DNA of 64,000 nucleotides. It comes from Peptacetobacter hominis (lineage in GTDB: Bacteria > Bacillota > Clostridia > Peptostreptococcales > Peptostreptococcaceae). Shown piece by piece: positions 17,212 to 25,647 of this stretch. Where the stretch lies: assembly GCF_006861675.1 (NCBI RefSeq), contig NZ_SGJB01000011.1, forward strand, positions 28,751 to 92,750. The letters run 5' to 3'. Within the stretch, counting starts at the first letter, position 1. Every line of letters begins with the position of its first letter. The translations under genes and the position numbers were made by a program. The notes beneath the pieces are model-generated. The model ran no database searches. It saw nothing but the letters and a program-made list of their open reading frames with translations, and had not been told where the DNA came from.

Positions 17212-17900
17212 AAGGACTCCCTCAGTAAAACTGGGGGTTCTTCATTTGACGCCTATAAGACTCATCTTACAGCTACGCTTCAAAGCGTATGTCGGTCCGC
17301 CACTTGCTAACTATTTCTGGTTACCCGTAAACGGGTCTACAACGTCAAGCGTTAGCTATTCACTTATCATATCTTCTCTCAGTTGATTTTCTATATATTC
17401 CTCTATTCTTTTTATATCTTTTCCTGTTGTATCAACATAATATCCTCTACACCAGAACTATCTGTTTCTATATTTATACTTCATGTTCCCCCATCTTTCA
17501 TATATCATTAAACTGCTTTTTCCCTCCAGAAATCCCATAAATCCTGATACCGACATTTTAGGTAGTATTTCTACAAGTATATGTATATGATCTGGACAGG
17601 CTTCTGCACTAAGCAAATTTACACCTTTCCATCGACATAATTCTCTCAGTATTCCTCCTATTTCCATTCTTTTTTCTCCGTAGAATACTTTTCTTCTATA
17701 TTTTGGTGCAAAAACTATATGATATTTGCAGTTCCATTTTGCATGTGATAAACTATGTATGTCGTTCATTTTACGACCTATTTTTGATAATTTTTTGCAG
17801 TTGGCTGACCGCAATTATATATTATCAAAAGGAGTTTCTTTTGTTAAAGACTCAAAACTAAAAGCTTTACTGGACCCCCAGTATAACTGGGGGTTTTCTA
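17212..17900 (-). mobile_element. IS200/IS605-family insertion sequence, broken
   Basis: The element holds one transposase gene, tnpA, with no tnpB. At both ends there are subterminal hairpins with a CCCAGT ... ACTGGGGG core (about 17219-17236 and 17875-17893), as expected for IS200-type ends, which lack terminal inverted repeats. The exact ends are estimated. Since tnpA carries an internal stop codon, the element is probably immobile without a helper copy. It lies in the accessory region beside the resistance island. Confidence 0.75.
17350..17769 (-). pseudogene. tnpA: IS200-type transposase TnpA with an internal stop codon
   Basis: This is a Y1 HUH transposase for single-strand transposition. 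The N-terminal KYHIVFAPKYRRKVFYGEKR and the HUH motif CPDHIHILVEILPKM are present. After residue KYKYRNR there is a TAG at 17455-17457, and the reading frame continues beyond it with FWCRGYYVDTTGKDIKRIEE and YIENQ, which holds the catalytic tyrosine. So the stop separates the HUH motif from the tyrosine, and the truncated product (about 103 residues) should be inactive. I place the start at 17769, where the IS200 N-terminus begins, not at the ATG at 17814. Confidence 0.85.
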
Positions 17901-17908
17901 TATACAAA

Positions 17909-17936
17909 AAGACTAGTAATTAAACTAGTCTTTTTT
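17909..17936. terminator. Bidirectional terminator between the IS element and the DUF2806 gene
   Basis: AAAGACTAGT / ACTAGTCTTT form a 10-bp stem with a short A/T loop, flanked by A and T tracts. It lies 7 bases after the DUF2806 gene's stop. Confidence 0.85.
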
Positions 17937-17942
17937 ATTGAA

Positions 17943-18923
17943 TTATAACTTTATTTTCTTCTCTACATAAGAATTAATATCATCCCTCCATATAACATCT
18001 ACATATTCTACATTAACATCATTTCTGTTAGTAGTACATTTTGATTTTATTACTTTTCCTATATTTTCAAGAATAGAAGTTTTATAATCCTTTTCAATCA
18101 AATTATATATTTCAGATCCTATTCTTGTTAAGGTTATTATATTAAATGATAACTTATTTTGACTTCTATTATTTATAAACATCACTTTATCAGCATAAGG
18201 GATTTCTATTTTTCCACCTGAAAAAATAGAATAATTTAAATCTGTATTTATTAAATTTAATTCCTTTAACAAATTTATATCATGTAAAGATATACCATTT
18301 TCATTTAAATATTCTTTGTCGTTTACAACCATAAAAGTTCCACTTAATTTAATCGATAGGTTAACAAATTTACTAAATAATTTAGCCTCATTAGAAGATA
18401 TATTTCTTAGAGTTTCTAGTGTCCTAATAGAATAAGAATTAGGCTTTACAACTTCGTCCGATAGTATTTTAGACCATAAAATTTGCATTTCTTCATTAGA
18501 TACATCTTGAGATATATTAATAAATCTTGTCATCCAGTCAGTATCAACAGTTTCTTCTGTTACAGTTGAATTTTTTTCAATAAACTCGATTGATTTACTT
18601 ATTATACTGTCTAAATTTATTTGCTTTTGAATCTCTCTCTGTATCATAGTTTCTATAGCCCTTGTTTCAATAGAATTTCCTTTTATTTTCATTTCAAAAT
18701 CTTCATTTGTAATAAGCAATTCATTTTGTCCATCCATTAAATTCTCTTGTAACGTTTTAATTGTATAAGAACTGGTCCCTGATATTTGTTTCATTCTATA
18801 TGATTCCGCTTTTGCATTAAGTACTACTCCTAGTGGTCTATATAAACCACCGATTCCCTTAGATACTTCTTCTATTAACTTTGTTACAGGTTGAGAAAAA
18901 CCTGTCAAATCTTTTAATTCCAA
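17943..18923 (-). CDS. DUF2806 domain-containing protein, function unknown
   Basis: This 326-residue protein begins MELKDLTGFSQPVTKLIEEV and GIGGLYRPLGVVLNAKAESY, which I recognise as the start of the DUF2806 family. The middle (about residues 120-175: WMTRFINISQDVSNEEMQIL, WSKILSDEV, TLETLRNISSNEA) is the conserved core. No catalytic motif, signal peptide or membrane helix is visible. The family occurs sporadically, often in variable or phage-related DNA, which fits its place between an IS element and pseudogenes. A defence role is possible but unsupported. It has GGAGGG upstream of the ATG. Confidence 0.7.
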   Translation of the reverse strand: MELKDLTGFSQPVTKLIEEVSKGIGGLYRPLGVVLNAKAESYRMKQISGTSSYTIKTLQENLMDGQNELLITNEDFEMKIKGNSIETRAIETMIQREIQKQINLDSIISKSIEFIEKNSTVTEETVDTDWMTRFINISQDVSNEEMQILWSKILSDEVVKPNSYSIRTLETLRNISSNEAKLFSKFVNLSIKLSGTFMVVNDKEYLNENGISLHDINLLKELNLINTDLNYSIFSGGKIEIPYADKVMFINNRSQNKLSFNIITLTRIGSEIYNLIEKDYKTSILENIGKVIKSKCTTNRNDVNVEYVDVIWRDDINSYVEKKIKL

Positions 18924-19650
18924 GACATATCCCTCCTTTATAACATATTATAACAATTTTTAATACTATAATCAAAAAATATATCTATTTTGAAATTTTA
19001 TCTAAATAATTCTATTTTTAACACTTAATTATATCAAATACAATAAATCATGTATTTTTAATTTTATCATATTTAAAATTTTATTTTTGTCAATTGTTTT
19101 AAGTTTATATTCTACTATTGCTTCGTTTTGTTTTTTAATTAGAATTATATACTAGTCACTTATCAATCTATTTATATCTAAATAATTTTTTATTTATGAT
19201 ATAATTTTTAATTTCTAAATAATAATAAAGCTTCCTATTTCTAAGGTAGTTTTCACTAACTTATTTATACACCCTAAGATTGTTTTAAATATATAAAATT
19301 GTCTCTTCTTATTATTACCATATCCTTACTTTATTGTAAAATAATTTATAATAGTAAAATCATACTCATTATCTACATAAAAAGTTTCTCTATTCACAAA
19401 TTATATCCATCTTAATACTAATTTGCTGTATCCACCATACTTACTACAATATTTACATGTATAGTTTCCACTCTAAAACAGTAATCTTGTACACTTCGTA
19501 TTTTGTATGATTTTTTATCTTTTGAGCATTTTTCTCTTATCTTATTAGTATTCCTATTGGTATTATCCTATCAACTTAGTTTTTTCTACTCCATAAATAG
19601 ATTTATTCTCCCAGGAAAAATATTATTTATATGGAAAAAAGATAGTAATA
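18924..19650. other. Long A/T-rich stretch with possible traces of decayed coding DNA
   Basis: About 725 bases with no intact ORF and a very high A/T content. On the minus strand near 19390-19460, one frame reads NYTCKYCSKYGGYSKLVL, which recalls a zinc-binding CxxC of HNH nucleases or transposase ribbons, but stops surround it. Nothing else can be recognised. Confidence 0.35.
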
Positions 19651-20258
19651 ATGAAAGATGTCGTTATTTTAAGTGATGCTAGTCAAATAAGCATTGCTAT
19701 TACAAGAAGAATCGGATATGGCAAAAGAATTTGTAATTGGAGACATAGATACGGATAATACACACAAAACCGAAAATATTTTTAAATAAATCATATGTTG
19801 CAATATCAAGCCAATCAGGTCATCGAATGAAACAACTTTCTGCTTATGAAGATAAATTGCTGGCATGTACTCCAACAGAATATCTTCTAAAACTTGATTT
19901 ACTTAATCCGAAAAATATAAAAGACACACTTCACGCATATCAGATTACAAAACGATGCAATGAAAAACGTGTACTGTCAGAATCAGTTAAATGGGGTAAA
20001 AATGGTGCAAGAATAAATTCCATTTCTCCAGGAATTATTGTAACTTCCCTGGCAATCGATGAATTCAATGGCCCAAGAGGAGATTTTTATAAAAATATGT
20101 TCGCTAAATGTCCTGCTGGTAGACCTGGTACTTCTGATGAGGTCGCAAATGTTGCTGAGCTTCTTCTCTCTGAAAGAGGAAACTTTATCACAGGATCTGA
20201 TTTTCTTATAGACGGCGGTGCAACTGCATCTTATTTCTATGGAGATATTGATATATAA
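19651..20258 (+). pseudogene. Short-chain dehydrogenase/reductase pseudogene
   Basis: The C-terminal 143 codons (from 19827) are clear SDR sequence: the active-site pattern AYQITKRCNEKRV (Tyr-x-x-x-Lys), NGARINSISPGIIVT, CPAGRPGTSDEVANVAELLL and the ending FITGSDFLIDGGATASYFY. The N-terminal cofactor fold survives only as fragments at 19651-19760 (DVVILSDASQISIAITRRI), out of frame, and the central part is deleted. The catalytic Ser region and the Gly-rich loop are lost, so the product cannot bind cofactor normally. It was once a full SDR of about 275 residues. Confidence 0.8.
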
Positions 20259-20281
20259 TTATATATTTTTTATTATCATAA

Positions 20282-20318
20282 AAATATGGCGGGACTAAAT
20301 AAATTTCCCGCCATATTT
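20282..20318. terminator. Bidirectional terminator between the SDR pseudogene and MATE gene
   Basis: AAATATGGCGGGA / TCCCGCCATATTT form a 13-bp perfect stem with an 11-base loop and A/T flanks. Confidence 0.9.
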
Positions 20319-20324
20319 TATTTA

Positions 20325-21686
20325 TTAACTTATTTTCTCTTTAAAATCTATTTTTCTGAAAAGATATGCTCCAACAAACAGTATCAAAAGATTGCTTATA
20401 TTCATTGCATGCCATATAGCCTCACTTCCAAATCCTGTAGCCATTTTGAAAAACATTATAACTGGAAGTCTTATTGCCCATAATCTGGCTGTTTCCATTA
20501 TAAAAGAAAATTTTGTTTTTCCACAGCCATTGAATACTCCAACATAATTCTGGAAAAGCGCCATAAGAGGCATAGTTACAAGTACCCAGATTATATAGGA
20601 CATAGCTTCCTTTTGCGTATTTACATCATTGGTAAGCATTGTTATTACTGTCTCTCTTATAGGAAAGACTATTGCACATCCTACAAATGCCATTATCAGA
20701 CTCAGATTTCTGCTTACAACGTATGATTTTTCCGCTCTTTCTGTATTTCCTGCTCCTATATTCTGTCCTACATATGCAGCAAGTACAGATCCTATAGCTA
20801 TTACCGGAAGAAGCATCATACTCGAAATTTTGTTACCTACAGTAAATGCTGCCGTAGTCACTTCACCATAATCAAGAACTATGGTATTCAGTATAAGAAA
20901 TCCGAATGAACTAAGAGCCTGACTAAGCGCTGACGGCATCGCTATATATGTAAGTCTTTTTACTTTTTTCATATCCTTTATCTTCAGATCTTTTCTTCCA
21001 AGTTTCAATGGCTCCTTTACTACAAACAGGAACCATATACAGGCCGGTGCAATCAGAACCTGACCTATCATTGTTGCAAGACCTGCTCCAAATACTCCCA
21101 TTCCAAATCCCTGTACAAACGTAGCTGTCAGTACAATATTCACAAGAACCGCACTTATCTGAAGTATTACCGGAGTTACTGTATCACCCTGAGATTGACG
21201 TACCGCCTGAAATGCAGCAAATATCATTGCAAATACCATTTCCATAGATCTTATTCTGACATACTGCACCGAGTAGTCAAATACAAGGCCCTCAGCTCCC
21301 ATAGCCTTAAGAACAAACGGACATACAAAATATAAAGATACGTTTATTATAAGTCCAAGTATAACCGCAAGTACAAACAGTATTCCCGCATATTCCTTTG
21401 CTTCCTTTAATTTATCGGCTCCCAAAAACTGGCTTATTACAGCTACACCAGCTATGGAAAGCCCTATTCCAAATGATACAAATATATTTATAAGTGGCCA
21501 CGTTATGGAAATACTCGCCTGTGCTGCCACTGAATTTTGCATCTGTCCTATGAAATATGTGTCTACAAGTTCATTGAAGGCCTTCATAAAGTTAGCTGCA
21601 AAAACTGGAAGAGCCAGTATTATAAACGATTTGTATATATTAGGTTCGTACAGAAGAAGATCTGTATTATCTCTTTTTTTTCTCAA
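20325..21686 (-). CDS. MATE-family multidrug/metabolite efflux transporter
   Basis: This 453-residue membrane protein has about 12 helices in two homologous halves. Family segments are KSFIILALPVFAANFMKAFNELVDTYFIGQ at the N-terminus, AQASISITWPL, and in the second half LTYIAMPSALSQALSSFGFL and AAYVGQNIGAGNTERAEKSY. MATE pumps export cationic drugs or metabolites using sodium or protons. It is monocistronic. It lies at the edge of the variable region but its base composition matches the chromosomal genes. The substrate is unknown. Confidence 0.92.
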   Translation of the reverse strand: MRKKRDNTDLLLYEPNIYKSFIILALPVFAANFMKAFNELVDTYFIGQMQNSVAAQASISITWPLINIFVSFGIGLSIAGVAVISQFLGADKLKEAKEYAGILFVLAVILGLIINVSLYFVCPFVLKAMGAEGLVFDYSVQYVRIRSMEMVFAMIFAAFQAVRQSQGDTVTPVILQISAVLVNIVLTATFVQGFGMGVFGAGLATMIGQVLIAPACIWFLFVVKEPLKLGRKDLKIKDMKKVKRLTYIAMPSALSQALSSFGFLILNTIVLDYGEVTTAAFTVGNKISSMMLLPVIAIGSVLAAYVGQNIGAGNTERAEKSYVVSRNLSLIMAFVGCAIVFPIRETVITMLTNDVNTQKEAMSYIIWVLVTMPLMALFQNYVGVFNGCGKTKFSFIMETARLWAIRLPVIMFFKMATGFGSEAIWHAMNISNLLILFVGAYLFRKIDFKEKIS

Positions 21687-21804
21687 ATATATCCCCCTTA
21701 CTATATAATTATTTTATTCGCAAACATTATCCTTATATAGAATATCATATGGTTATAAATTTTTAAATCCTAAAAATATTAATGTATTATTTTCAAAAAA
21801 ACAT

Positions 21805-21840
21805 CCCCTCTGTAATAATTTCATTTACAGAAGGGACATT
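21805..21840 (-). terminator. Terminator of the VOC remnant
   Basis: TCCCTTCTGTAAA ... TTACAGAGGGGA forms a hairpin followed on the minus strand by seven T residues. It belongs to the truncated VOC gene just upstream. Confidence 0.8.
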
Positions 21841-21876
21841 ATCTATTAATATATTAAATTTATAATATATCCATTT

Positions 21877-21975
21877 TTATTTACACTCCATAAGTTCAAG
21901 ACATACTCCATCTTTCATGACAAACGCTATTGTAAGATGTTCATCTACAACTATCTTGTTGTGAAAAACTTTTCA
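21877..21975 (-). pseudogene. 3' fragment of a VOC (glyoxalase-like) gene
   Basis: Thirty or so codons remain, reading KIVVDEHLTIAFVMKDGVCL then ELMECK and a stop. The pattern of a beta strand, AFVMKDGVCLELME, is like the C-terminal strand of vicinal-oxygen-chelate proteins, including the metal-ligand glutamate. The rest of the gene is missing: the frame is closed just upstream, and the adjacent DNA belongs to a fragment of another gene on the other strand. The family call rests on a short stretch. Confidence 0.5.
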
Positions 21976-22002
21976 CATCTTGGAATTACCTCATCACTGT
22001 GA

Positions 22003-22301
22003 TACAGATAAGGAATTTCCCATCTGTTCCCGATTTGGCAACTGAAGCAAGATTTGAGAAAAAACTTCAGAAAAAGAATGCAGTAGGTATGATACTCGGA
22101 TATTATTACGATATAAATGGTAATTTTATACAATCAGATTCCGATTATGCTATTCAAATTCCTATAGAATCCATAAGAAAGACAAAAAATGTAATAGGTA
22201 TAATAAACGCAAGAGTCAATAAAAATGCGGCTATTGGCGCTTTAAATACAGGTCTTTTTTCTCATATAATAATAAGTGAGGCCGTATCATCTGAAATATA
22301 A
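22003..22301 (+). pseudogene. 3' fragment of a SorC/DeoR-type sugar-responsive regulator
   Basis: About 100 codons remain of the sugar-phosphate-binding domain of a SorC-family repressor: KKNAVGMILGYYYDINGNFI, IQIPIESIRKTKNVIGIINA and NKNAAIGALNTGLFSHIIIS. The first resembles the family motif G-A-V-G-D-I-x-G-x-x-F-D-x-x-G. The DNA-binding N-terminus and most of the effector domain are missing. It abuts the VOC fragment on the opposite strand, which points to a deletion joining two genes. A terminator follows. Confidence 0.7.
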
Positions 22302-22305
22302 AAAT

Positions 22306-22334
22306 AAAGGTGCTGAAAATCAGCACCTTTTTAA
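22306..22334 (+). terminator. Terminator after the SorC fragment
   Basis: AAAGGTGCTGA / TCAGCACCTTT form an 11-bp stem with a 3-base loop and a T run, directly after the stop. Confidence 0.9.
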
Positions 22335-22378
22335 GTTTATATACCTTTTAATATTTATATTTAGTTTCAATATACATT

Positions 22379-23173
22379 CTAGTACACACTAAGTATAGAT
22401 GTATAATTAGAATCTCTGTATAGATGGTCAAAATATGAATGTGCAGAAACATACCCTATTCCCAGTTTTTGATTTTTTTCATCAACTATCTTGTACTGAT
22501 CAAGGGATTTTCTTGCTCTTTCTCTATCCATATCTGTTTCTGATTTGTAATACTCTCTCTTATCTTCAGGAATATTTTTCACATATGCAGGTTTCATAAA
22601 ATATCTGGCGTCATTAACTTTATGTTCATCACTAAGTTTCTTTAGAGTTTCTCCATTTTTTCTGTGCATTATATGGTCATCGTATTTGTAGTGATGAGCT
22701 ATGTGAGTAACACTTCCAAGTTCTTTTTCAAATTTAAGTATTGTCTCTTCCATAAGTTCATAATGAGTTCCCTCTTTTTTATCTTTATCTGCAAGTATCA
22801 ATATATTTTTATCTTTTATTCCTAATTCATATAAAGCAGCTTTGAATTCATTATTTCTAAGCTCTTCTTTTTCCTTTCTGCTCAATCCCCAGAATCTAGG
22901 ATTCTTCATAAATACATTAACTCCTGAACCATCAGATACAAGCACAATATACACATTGTCCGCTCCACATTCTTTAATTGCGTTTGTAATTGCACTTACT
23001 CCCCAAAGTACCTCATCATCCTGATGCTGAGGATAGAATACTACATGGTCCCTGAATCTTTTTCCATCACTATACTCGACAACATTGAATTGAGCGGTTA
23101 ACGATTTATCCGCCAATCCCAGAAAAAGTATCAGCATTATAACTATAAATATATTTCTTCTCTTATGTTTCAT
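22379..23173 (-). CDS. PIG-L family deacetylase, membrane-anchored or secreted
   Basis: This 264-residue zinc-dependent de-N-acetylase-like protein has the PIG-L motif FYPQHQDDEVLWG (usual form PHxDDE) and the second metal site HIAHHYKYDDHIMHRKNG. An N-terminal hydrophobic segment (NIFIVIMLILFLGLADKSL) looks like a signal anchor, so it probably acts outside the membrane on an N-acetylated glycan. I start at the ATG at 23173, since a GTG three codons upstream overlaps the ribosome site GAGGTG. No glycosyltransferase is adjacent. The substrate is unknown. Confidence 0.85.
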   Translation of the reverse strand: MKHKRRNIFIVIMLILFLGLADKSLTAQFNVVEYSDGKRFRDHVVFYPQHQDDEVLWGVSAITNAIKECGADNVYIVLVSDGSGVNVFMKNPRFWGLSRKEKEELRNNEFKAALYELGIKDKNILILADKDKKEGTHYELMEETILKFEKELGSVTHIAHHYKYDDHIMHRKNGETLKKLSDEHKVNDARYFMKPAYVKNIPEDKREYYKSETDMDRERARKSLDQYKIVDEKNQKLGIGYVSAHSYFDHLYRDSNYTSILSVY

Positions 23174-23377
23174 AATTATCACCTCGTTATCATAACAAAT
23201 AAAATTTACTTATGTATCACTTATAAAAATACTTTTACAATAGTATTTATCGTTACTGTATTTTTCAATAAATTTTTTATGTATATAATATTAGAGGTTC
23301 TTTCTTAAATAGTTCTGAATTTTTTCACAAGAATAATTAATTATTGTAAACTATTTCTTAGCAATTATCACAAACAT

Positions 23378-23420
23378 AAAAAAGCTATCACATTAATTCT
23401 AAATTATTGCGATAGCTTTC
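23378..23420 (-). terminator. Terminator after the GNAT gene
   Basis: AAAGCTATCGCAATAATTTAG pairs imperfectly with AATTAATGTGATAGCTTT on the minus strand, with T6 following. It lies 40 bases beyond the GNAT stop. Confidence 0.8.
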
Positions 23421-23459
23421 TAATCTAAACTATTTATTTTGTTGTATAAATTCTGATAT

Positions 23460-23969
23460 TTATCTGATTTTCTGATAATAGTAATTCAGTATATGACCAA
23501 AGAATTCTCTCTGGTCTATATATTCAAATCCTATTTTTTCTATAACTCTTTTTGAACCGATGTTTTCAGGATATGCAAGTGCTATGAGTTCTGAAAGCTC
23601 AGTGTTTTCTTTTGCATACTTCATAACTTTTTCCGCTGCTTCAGTTGCAAATCCTTTGCCCCAGAATTCATCATCAAAAGCATACATTATCTCAGTCTTT
23701 CCTGCTTCTTCAAGAAATCTGAGACCTGAATATCCCATGAGTTTTCCACTTTCTTTTTCCTCAACGGCAAATACACCGTATCCTTTTTCAGTCCAGTGCT
23801 TTTCAAAAGAATTCAGAATCCTTTGGACATCTTCACATGTCTTACCTTCTCCTGAGCCAAGATATTTTGTTACAATCGGCTTTTTCATTATGTCGTAAAA
23901 AGGCTCAGTATCTTCATCTTTGAATCTTCTAAGAATCAATCTTTCTGTGAATATGCTTTTATTATCCAT
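23460..23969 (-). CDS. GNAT-family N-acetyltransferase (RimJ/RimL-like)
   Basis: This protein of about 169 residues starts MDNKSIFTERLILRRFKDED, typical for the Acetyltransf_3 branch of GNAT enzymes, with FAVEEKESGKLMGYSGLRF and the acetyl-CoA loop DDEFWGKGFATEAAEKVMKY, then AYPENIGSKRVIEKIGFEY. Members acetylate ribosomal proteins, amino acids or antibiotics; the substrate is not readable. The ATG at 23969 is preceded by GAGGTG. It may be cotranscribed with the amidohydrolase gene that ends 26 bases upstream of it. Confidence 0.88.
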   Translation of the reverse strand: MDNKSIFTERLILRRFKDEDTEPFYDIMKKPIVTKYLGSGEGKTCEDVQRILNSFEKHWTEKGYGVFAVEEKESGKLMGYSGLRFLEEAGKTEIMYAFDDEFWGKGFATEAAEKVMKYAKENTELSELIALAYPENIGSKRVIEKIGFEYIDQREFFGHILNYYYQKIR

Positions 23970-23994
23970 ACATATCACCTCATAAATAAATTAT

Positions 23995-25209
23995 CTATAT
24001 ATATCTTACGCCATTAGAGTATACTTTTTTACCGTTTAAGAATACTGTATCTATATTGTGGACACAGCTTATGTCCTCGCTTAAGTCTCCTTTTACAACT
24101 GTTATATCAGCTATAAGACCTTCTTTTATCATTCCTAGTTCTTCCTCTCTTCCAAGAACTTTTGCAGGGTTTGCAGTTGCAGTCTGTATAGCCTGAACAG
24201 GTGTTATTCCATATTTAACCATAAGCTCCATTTCTTCAGCTATTGGAAGTACTGGTGCTCCATACATTACCATATCACTTCCTGTACATACAGTTACTCC
24301 TGTATCGTAAAGTTTTTTGAAGTTATCTCTGTATGCTTCATACGCCGGCTCATAGAAAGCAAAATCTCTCTGTTCTTTTGCCGCAACAGGGTCATTAAAC
24401 ACATCCGCACCTTTTGCAAGATTTTCACTGCATACCTCATAAAGATAAGTATATGCAAACATTGTAGGAGTCCATGCTATTCCTTTTTCTTTCATCTGTT
24501 TTGCCTGTTCAACTGTAAGGAATGTACCGTGCTCTATTGTATCAAAACCTGCATCTATACACATCTGTATTGACGGATGAGTTCCTGCATGAACAACGCA
24601 TTTTATTCCTCTTCTCTTGCATTCATCAGCTGCTACATCAAGTTCCTCCTGAGTATATTCAGGTATATGTGATCTGTGGCTTGTAAGAACTTTAACCCAT
24701 TCAGCGCCATCTCTTACCTGAGTTCTTATTTCTTTTCTTATAGCCCATGGTCCGTCGACCTGTATAACTTCATCCCAGCAGTGTCCTCCTGTCATACACA
24801 TTCCCGCATCGACATGAGTTATTCTAGGTATAGTTATAAATCCTTTATCTTCAGCCATTTTTAGAGTTTTACATACTCCTTTTGGAGAATAACAGTCTCT
24901 TATACTTGTGATACCTTTTGTAAATGCAGCCTGTGCATGCTGAAGTGCATACATCATTATCATCTGATCGTTGTAGTTGAAACTGTCAGGCTGGCTGTAC
25001 CAGTATCCAAGATGTGCGTGCATATCACACATACCAGGAATTATTGTAGCATCTCCGTAGTCTTCACATTTTTCATCAGGATATGCTTTTAGTATATCCT
25101 CTTTTTTACCTACTGCTTCTATGATTCCTCTTTCATTAACATAAACAGCAGAATCTTCAAGAACCGTTTTCCCATCACCTGTTATAATTCTCTTTGAACT
25201 TAATATCAT
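23995..25209 (-). CDS. Amidohydrolase-superfamily protein (prolidase/imidazolonepropionase-like)
   Basis: This 404-residue metal hydrolase starts MILSSKRIITGDGKTVLEDS. Metal motifs are IPGMCDMHAHLGYW (HxH), KCVVHAGTHPSIQ, TIEHGTFLT and CTGSDMVMYG, and the ending GMIKEGLIADITVVKGDLSE is the second composite domain. It belongs to the branch that contains imidazolonepropionase, Xaa-Pro dipeptidase-like Sgx9260-type enzymes and Xaa-Arg dipeptidases. Several peptide-degrading genes follow within 20 kb, so a dipeptidase-like role is reasonable but not shown. Confidence 0.85.
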   Translation of the reverse strand: MILSSKRIITGDGKTVLEDSAVYVNERGIIEAVGKKEDILKAYPDEKCEDYGDATIIPGMCDMHAHLGYWYSQPDSFNYNDQMIMMYALQHAQAAFTKGITSIRDCYSPKGVCKTLKMAEDKGFITIPRITHVDAGMCMTGGHCWDEVIQVDGPWAIRKEIRTQVRDGAEWVKVLTSHRSHIPEYTQEELDVAADECKRRGIKCVVHAGTHPSIQMCIDAGFDTIEHGTFLTVEQAKQMKEKGIAWTPTMFAYTYLYEVCSENLAKGADVFNDPVAAKEQRDFAFYEPAYEAYRDNFKKLYDTGVTVCTGSDMVMYGAPVLPIAEEMELMVKYGITPVQAIQTATANPAKVLGREEELGMIKEGLIADITVVKGDLSEDISCVHNIDTVFLNGKKVYSNGVRYI

Positions 25210-25369
25210 CTATGCCACCTCTGTTTTTTAGTAAATTTTAAATTTTACAAAAATAATTATATCACAAATTTAACAATCTATGGGTGTATTCAATTAATCT
25301 ATATAAAAAAGCTATTGAATATATAAAATATATAACAGTTTGTTATCGTTGAATTTTTCAATAAATGAA

Positions 25370-25393
25370 AAAGCGCGCCCCGCGGCGCGCTTT
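25370..25393 (-). terminator. Very G+C-rich hairpin, terminator-like on the minus strand
   Basis: AAAGCGCGCC / GGCGCGCTTT is a perfect 10-bp stem with a 4-base loop, far richer in G+C than its surroundings. On the minus strand it is followed by TTTTCATTT, so it could act as a second terminator protecting the amidohydrolase gene from readthrough. On the plus strand it precedes a short ORF. Confidence 0.65.
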
Positions 25394-25457
25394 CCCTAAT
25401 TTAAGTTTACCAGACTTAAACCATAAAGTTAAAAAACTAAAAAAAGGAGTTGTTTCT

Positions 25458-25481
25458 ATGAAAAAAACAACAGCAACTTAA
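25458..25481 (+). CDS. Seven-codon ORF MKKTTAT with a strong ribosome site
   Basis: AAAAAAAGGAGTTG precedes the ATG by 8 bases, and the ORF encodes MKKTTAT then TAA. A TTAAGT ... ACTTAA hairpin and the G+C-rich hairpin lie just upstream, and an intrinsic terminator 90 bases downstream. No gene follows on this strand, so it is not an evident leader. It may be a small transcript or a coincidence. Confidence 0.3.
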   Translation: MKKTTAT

Positions 25482-25572
25482 TTTTATCATATATGGATAA
25501 AGTCTTCAAGTATTGTCACTTCAAAATAAAAACTTATTTCCTCTAAATAGCATCAAAATATTTTATAATATA

Positions 25573-25610
25573 ACAGACTTCCTATTTTTATAATCAAAAA
25601 GGAAGTCTGT
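25573..25610 (-). terminator. Terminator after the first M18 aminopeptidase gene
   Basis: ACAGACTTCC / GGAAGTCTGT form the outer stem, with TTTTT/AAAAA pairing inside. It lies 38 bases after the stop. The T-tract beyond it is short. Confidence 0.75.
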
Positions 25611-25647
25611 CATTATTTATTTAATATATATTCTGTTTAAATCTTTA

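Noticed and set aside
19390..19560. Zinc-ribbon or HNH-like residues (NYTCKYCSKYGG) on the minus strand
   Set aside because: The frame is closed by stops on both sides after about 20 codons and the histidines of an HNH site are absent. Too short to call a pseudogene.
25458..25481. MKKTTAT as a threonine-operon leader peptide
   Set aside because: No gene follows on the plus strand; the next gene is convergent. It lacks the run of Thr/Ile codons of a true attenuator.
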